Source: Myrica gale (taxonomy: Eukaryota; Streptophyta; Magnoliopsida; Fagales; Myricaceae). From it: a DNA stretch of 64,000 nt. Positions 59,090-64,000 of this stretch are shown here, in pieces (the first letter of the stretch is position 1; every line of letters begins with the position of its first letter). Made by a program: the position numbers and the translations under genes. The notes under the pieces were generated by a model. It had not been told where the DNA came from. It saw only the letters and a list, made by a program, of their open reading frames with translations, and did no database searches. Location of the stretch: assembly GCA_963930655.1 (NCBI GenBank), contig OZ005612.1, positions 7,445,001-7,509,000 of the forward strand, given 5' to 3'.

Positions 59090-60235
59090 AGTTAGAGAGC
59101 TACAAGTGAAGATTCCTTAAGTTTAAATATAAATAATTGTAGTTTTCTACATTTGGCTATTGAGTATATCAATCTGATTACTAATCTTCTATATTGACTT
59201 GGATCAACAATCTCATCTTCATCATCCTTTGCTGCTATATCCTTTTGATGAGTTAAGAATCCATGAGAGAATCCTTGTATCACAACGATTCTAAGCAGTG
59301 GATGATGAATCAGATTCAGAAGGTTTGTTTCAGAGTTCTGTTTATGAATCCTAATTTATTTTTAGGGTCAAATACAGTTTGTCTCCCTTATTCTTTGGGT
59401 CATTTACACTTTGCACCCTGATGTATTATTTTTGAGACATTAGACCCATAAAGTTAAACATTTTTTCAATTTGGACCTCGTACCCAAATTGTCCATCAAT
59501 TTAGACGGATTCCGTCAAATTTTTTACACATTGCCCCTTATCTTTGGGGGTATTTATACATTGCACCGCATGTTTTGACGGACAATTTGGGTATGAGGTC
59601 TAAATTGAAAAAATGTAAGTTAAGTGGTCTAATGTCTCAAAAATTATACATCGGAGTGCAAAGTATAAATGAACTCAAAGATAAGGGGGCAAAATATATT
59701 TATCCCTTATTTTTGGCTTTTAAACCAAGATACATAGAACGGACCAAGAATGATAGTTGCAATTTGATAAAGGCTGTGAAGCAAGAAGTAATTCAGGATG
59801 AATGAAGATAGTAAGGACTCCGAGGGTCATATTTTGCTACAATTACAGTCATTGGTAACCATTGGTTGAGCTTAAGGATTCGATGTTTCGGCCATGATTC
59901 GAGGATTGAAAACGTAGCAAATGAAATAGAATGAATTGAGAAAGCTCAGCAAGAAACGAAAGTAAGCTCTGATACCATTTAAGAATTGAGAATGTGGAGA
60001 AAGAAGAAAATTTCATTAGAAAAAATGTCCTCTGTTTTTACAGCACAATTTGCATAATATACTGAGAGAATTACACAGTTACATTCTGTTACAAAAACTG
60101 AATGTTTAACTAACTAACTAACTAACTGCTTAGAAAAAACTAACTAACTAACTAGTAGCGTGTAGCTTCCAGTGTATCCTTCCAGCTCAGCAATTCACTA
60201 TCGTTGACACCCCCTCCCCCTCCTCCCCATATCTT
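59090..60235 (-). mobile_element. Truncated copia element: LTR, primer site, gag start and RT scrap
   Basis: On the minus strand: a G-rich purine tract (60210-60228), an LTR of about 230 bp (59980-60209, starting TGTCAACG), a Met-tRNA primer site TGGTATCAGAGC (59966-59977), a gag start (about 59900, MAETSNP) and the phrase DPRSPYYLH about 40 codons on. A short RT piece (DPSQYRRLV, 59150-59230) follows after a large deletion. The foldback at 59365-59706 is nested in it. The LTR has (CTAA)n runs at 60110-60155. Confidence 0.7.
59365..59706. mobile_element. 342-bp foldback nested in the copia remnant
   Basis: Arms GGGTCAAATACAGTTTGTC and the complement of GGGATAAATATATTTTGCC. Flanking TTATTTTTA (59356-59364) and TTATTTTTG (59707-59715) match at 8 of 9. 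The ends contain 'acactttgcaccc', like the Pack-MULE at 42802. Confidence 0.8.
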
Positions 60236-61085
60236 GCTCATCCGACATGGCATGAATCACCGAACGTGCACTGAAGAATAGTATTGCTTTAAAAAATGTG
60301 TGAAAACGCCAGCTGTTACCACAGTAGTTACATGAATCGAGTGAGTTTAGATTTTGGTAACCTAAATTTAGAAACAATATACGTTGATATGTCTGGGCAT
60401 CTCTCTACCTCTCTCTAGCCCATATTCTCTCTGGGCCTTCAAAATCGCCGACGGTCAGGAGGAGGGGGGAGCTCCGGCTCCCTCACCCCCTCCTCCTTTT
60501 TGCACTCGAAAGGATAACGTCCCAGTCTGTCTGCCACGTTCACGGGAAAACAGAACCGAAAGAATTTTGCCATAATTTAGGGAGGGGCAGGGGCCCAATT
60601 AGTCGGCTACCATAAGACCAGACGAAACGTGAGTCCATCACAATCCAACAGCAAGCGTGACAAAGATCTCATCTACGCGGTCCCGACAGAAAGGAAGGAA
60701 AAGAAAGGCGACCACCCATACCTACGCAACGTGAAGTAGCATACTAGCGTGCATTTACTAAACACTACGACATATGTAAGAGCTAATCTTCGTGGGATGA
60801 GGATGTTCAAGTCAACGTTAGGAGATTGGAAACGATATTAAAAATCAGTCATTTGCCTCATGTTAATAACAAATCAACCATTTCTCACATCTTTCTGCTG
60901 TAGATTTTCGAGAAAGAAGAGATTTTACTCCTGTACTTTTTATTACTCTATAGAATTATGATAGCAGATGTATTTCTGTTCAAATGCCGTACGAAAGGCA
61001 AAAATGCAGAAGTGACGAATAGAAAGAAATACAAGGAATGCAAGGAAAAGCAAATAAAAGGATGGAGCATTTTAATTTCGCTTAC
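60236..61085. other. Spacer left of PLATZ
   Basis: A GC-richer stretch at 60400-60560 ('ctccggctccctcacc') has no recognisable coding content. The side next to 61089 should hold the PLATZ 3' UTR. Confidence 0.4.
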
Positions 61086-61088
61086 GCA

Positions 61089-62567
61089 TCAACCTAAAGG
61101 AGCCCTACAAGGGATGCCTTTCCTCTTCTGCAATAGCTTCCTTGGTCTCAAAGCTGCACTTGTACAAGGTCTTACCTCCTCGGATGAATCGGCCACTGAA
61201 ATTGAAGATTCCATTTCAATCATGTCTGTTTCTTGAGAGTCATTCCCCTTAGCTGGCATATCAATTTCTGGAATTGGTGCGGGGTTCAATTCGTGGCTTT
61301 GATCCGTAGGCTTCACTGAAACTGCCGAGACCTGAACATATGAACAACATGAGTGTGGCTAATACTTTTGAGGGTTCAAGCAAAGTAAAAATCATGGATT
61401 CTGTCAGTCTTAGATTTGGAGTTCAAGAGATGAGGATTATGATCTTTACCTTGCATGCAATGGAACAGAAGCGATTAGGAAGGTCTTGCAGGTATCTCCC
61501 ACAAGCTTCACAAGTACCACCAAACTTCAATTTTGTTGATGGTTTTGTATCCTTGGATTGAGGGCGAGGATTGAGATGAACGGCTTTTTCGCCATTGATT
61601 TTATATGTCTGCCAAATCGATTCATCATTAGTTCAAGTAGATGTTGAGCTACTCATTCCTAACCAGAACAAATAAAAATGAAGAGCTACAAATAATCAAT
61701 GATTGAAGTTTCCATGCTGGAACCCATATGTTTATATTAGCTATTGATAAGAGAACTATAACTTGAAATATGCAATGGAGTACACCAAATCAGCAATAGA
61801 TGATGAGAACAAGCTCAGAACAGGGAAGAAAAGAAATTTAAGAACACATTTCTCATTAATATAAAACTTGTCCCACTAACTAACAGATTAAACAATCATT
61901 GGGAAGAAACATAATCAGTGCACTTATGAAACAAATGAGATCAAAGGTTGTTAAACTTCACTAGCAATATATCAAATTGAAATACCCGTAATCAAATAAT
62001 AATCACTGCAGCAATTAAAACAGGGAACACTATTGAGGAACTACCATTTAAAATAACCCATAATCTGTGCAAATGTAAATATTGAAGGAGAGCAATACTA
62101 AGATCCAAGGCACTGCTACTCAACTGATGTTTACCAATTAACTAAATTCACGACCACAAACAACCAGAAACTTCAACAAACCAATTTATGCAAAAAATTC
62201 AGTGATCGCATCAATAAGAATTATATTCAAAACATTGGATGAACTCGATTGGTTTCATTAGAGTCACTAAGGCACAGGAAAAAAAAAACTCATCAGATTG
62301 ATAAAATTACAGAAAAACCTGAATTTGTGAGCAGTCAAGATGCTTCTGCATTTCTTGAAGGCGAACAACATCATGGTAGACATATTTGCATATCTGAAGC
62401 CGCCTATGTAAGACATGGTCTGTCGTACAATGCCTACAAATTCCAAGACTACAGTCGAGGCAGAATACATTTTCTTCATTTTTGCGATGGTCTTGATGCT
62501 GAATGCAAGAACCAAAGAATTTACAATGCAAAAGGGTACTAAGCCAATCTGTTCTCTTTTTCTTCAT
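61089..62567 (-). CDS. PLATZ zinc-binding transcription factor
   Basis: Three coding exons join in phase: 62319-62567, 61450-61608 and 61089-61331, giving 216 residues from the ATG at 62567. Residues 7-83 hold the PLATZ B-box-like zinc region: WLSTLLHCKFFGSC, then HRKNEENVFCLDCS, ICRHC, and YVYHDVVRL. Exon 2 adds CEACGRYL and RFCSIACK, the second zinc-binding motif. The C-terminal exon is acidic, then basic (RPRKLLQKRKG). PLATZ proteins bind A/T-rich DNA and affect seed and cell-cycle genes, some through RNA polymerase III. The exon begins at 62586 with six more in-frame codons; the ATG at 62567 is the first in that exon. A non-coding 5' exon ends at 63330. Confidence 0.93.
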
Positions 62568-63329
62568 ATTAAACTTGAACCCTCCCTGGAAAAAACAATC
62601 CACCTGCTGAATAAGTTTCCTTCGAAAAATTTAAAGAACTATATACTCAACAGAAACTTCATAATTCATTGAACAAACTTCACTGATAAAGCGTATGGCT
62701 CAGTCAACAAACTCAAGAAAACTATGAGAAATTGCAGAACGCTTTTGAGAAACCTAGAAGCACCACAAATCACAAAAACTTCCATTTCTTAAGATTTAGA
62801 AAAAATATTAATTGCATCCCCTTCTCGTCATCAAATTCTCAAAACTCCAATCAAATTCATAAGACTCCTTTTAGAAATCTGAAGCAAGAATAAATAATGA
62901 GACTTTAACACTTAAATTCCAGGTATAGTGGTGGAATTATGAAATAATACGTACGGGGAGAATAAAATCAATTCCACTACGAAAATTTGGCTTGGTTGAT
63001 CGAGATGTACTTTTTACAGTCACCTAAACTACAAGAAGTGCAAAAATGTTAAATTCAAGCAACCCTTTTTTTCTGTTTTCTCGGCAACTGCAGATGGATA
63101 GTAATTGGAAAAGAATCAGTAATCAAACGACACAGAATAAAAAAGAAACTCAATCACAGTGAATGAGTAAAAAGCAAGAAATTTGTAAAAAAAAGTAGGA
63201 ACTTATAAAAAGTGAATGAGCTCTTGTTTATGATCAAGAACACTCCAATCTAATAGCTAAAAGTGAGAACTTTGAGAGCCCAATAATAAAAAAATTGAAA
63301 AGAAAAAAAAAGAAGCTTAACTTTCTTAC

Positions 63330-63480
63330 CGTTTCAGATTCCGGACAGAATGCTCCAACAATTGCAGGGTTTATTTTGCACAGGGAATTCCTGAACAATT
63401 CAATGGGTGGTGAAAGAGCAGGATGGAGATGAGAGAAACCACAGAAGAATATGGGAATTTGTTAAAAGAAAATTAAACCC
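63330..63480 (-). other. PLATZ 5' UTR exon (inferred)
   Basis: A good donor (AAACG|GTAAGAAAG) at 63330 on the minus strand is followed by about 0.7 kb to the acceptor at 62586. The exon has no ATG that would give a long frame. The upper limit is a guess. The intron 62590-63329 holds nothing recognisable. Confidence 0.45.
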
Positions 63481-63549
63481 AAACAAAAGAAATTTTAGAA
63501 GTCGAAATGGAAACAAAGATATTCGTGGGGCAGCTATGTATACTGTGTT

Positions 63550-63815
63550 TCTGTTTACTAAAATTTAACCCTTCTCAAATTTTAATATTATAAAATAATT
63601 ATAAAATAATCTTTTTATAAAATTATTATTTTTTACTATAATAAATATAAAAAATTTATTAAAATAATCTTTTCTCAAATTTTAATAAAATAAATTTTTT
63701 ATTACATTATTATTTTATATTATAATAAATAAAAAAAATTATTAATTTTTTTTTAATTTACTTTTATTAATTTTAATATTCTTAAATTTTAACGCTCAAT
63801 CACACGTAACTATCG
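63550..63815. repeat. AT-rich MITE-like repeat, family B, copy 2
   Basis: Shares 'ttataaaataatcttttt', 'attattttttactata' and 'ttctaaattttaac'-like text with 33835-34030 and ends 'aacgctcaatcacacg'. It lies upstream of the PLATZ 5' exon. Confidence 0.5.
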
Positions 63816-64000
63816 GAGGAGAAGGTTTCACACTCGGAATGAATTTCATCGACGGTCAAAGTTAGTGTGTTTTTTTAAACCCTTATGATTGTGACAGGGT
63901 GGGCCATGAGATTTTCTCGTGGGACCCTTTTCTCATAAAAGCCAAACGAAAAAACCCCTAAAGTGTTGAAAAATTGCAGTGTGATGATTTATTAGCAACT
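63816..64000. other. Right edge of the window, no gene seen
   Basis: Short unremarkable stretch. Confidence 0.3.

Noticed and set aside
59966..59977. GCTCTGATACCA read on the plus strand as a regulatory motif
   Set aside because: It is the complement of the Met-tRNA primer-binding site of the copia remnant.

Overview
The window is AT-rich nuclear DNA from a flowering plant, probably a dicot. It has spliced genes with plant-type introns, plant-specific families (PLATZ, FLZ, CYP94, BPA1-like), plant transposon types (MULE, hAT with CAGNGGCNGA ends, TRIM, copia, LINE), an endogenous caulimovirid and snoRNAs hosted in an intron. I cannot name the species.

Four cellular genes can be assembled exon by exon, all on the minus strand. 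They are SmD2 (13279-14460, transcript probably starting near 16.2 kb), which hosts three U59-type C/D snoRNAs upstream of its coding region; CCZ1 (22991-32532, nine exons, 512 codons, apparently intact); the 5' half of a BPA1-like RRM gene (54365-56505), whose 3' part I cannot find; and a PLATZ zinc-binding protein gene (61089-62567).

Most of the rest is nested transposable elements, many of them closed by exact target-site duplications (TSDs) that I could read. 1.5-4.8 kb holds foldback elements and a CACTA-like end. 5.4-5.9 kb is a TRIM with two 122-bp LTRs. 6443-12704 is a Pack-MULE carrying fragments of an FLZ gene and a cyclin B gene, with its right arm split by a minus-strand copia element. 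16411-20427 is a MULE with 10-bp TSDs, a GRF zinc-finger gene and a transposase that has lost its catalytic core; it lies about 0.2 kb upstream of the SmD2/snoRNA promoter and contains a nested foldback MITE of its own end family. A deleted LINE (30934-32087, 9-bp TSD) sits in CCZ1 intron 1.

35.5-40.8 kb is a decayed endogenous caulimovirid, florendovirus-like in layout, with stops, a deletion and a zinc-knuckle segment out of the usual order. 42802-47817 is a second Pack-MULE, carrying CYP94-like P450 fragments, a Tourist-like MITE and a hAT transposon with a broken ZMYM/DUF4371-type transposase. A related deleted hAT (52094-53562, 8-bp TSD) is inserted in one copy of a tandem duplication, so the other copy preserves the empty site. 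57-60 kb has further foldbacks, a hAT-like repeat, and a copia LTR with a polypurine tract on one side and a primer-binding site plus gag start on the other.

The unifying feature is a dense set of foldback elements with 9-10 bp TSDs, some sharing ends with the full-size MULEs. They could yield hairpin transcripts. I found no tRNA gene, rRNA gene or CRISPR array.
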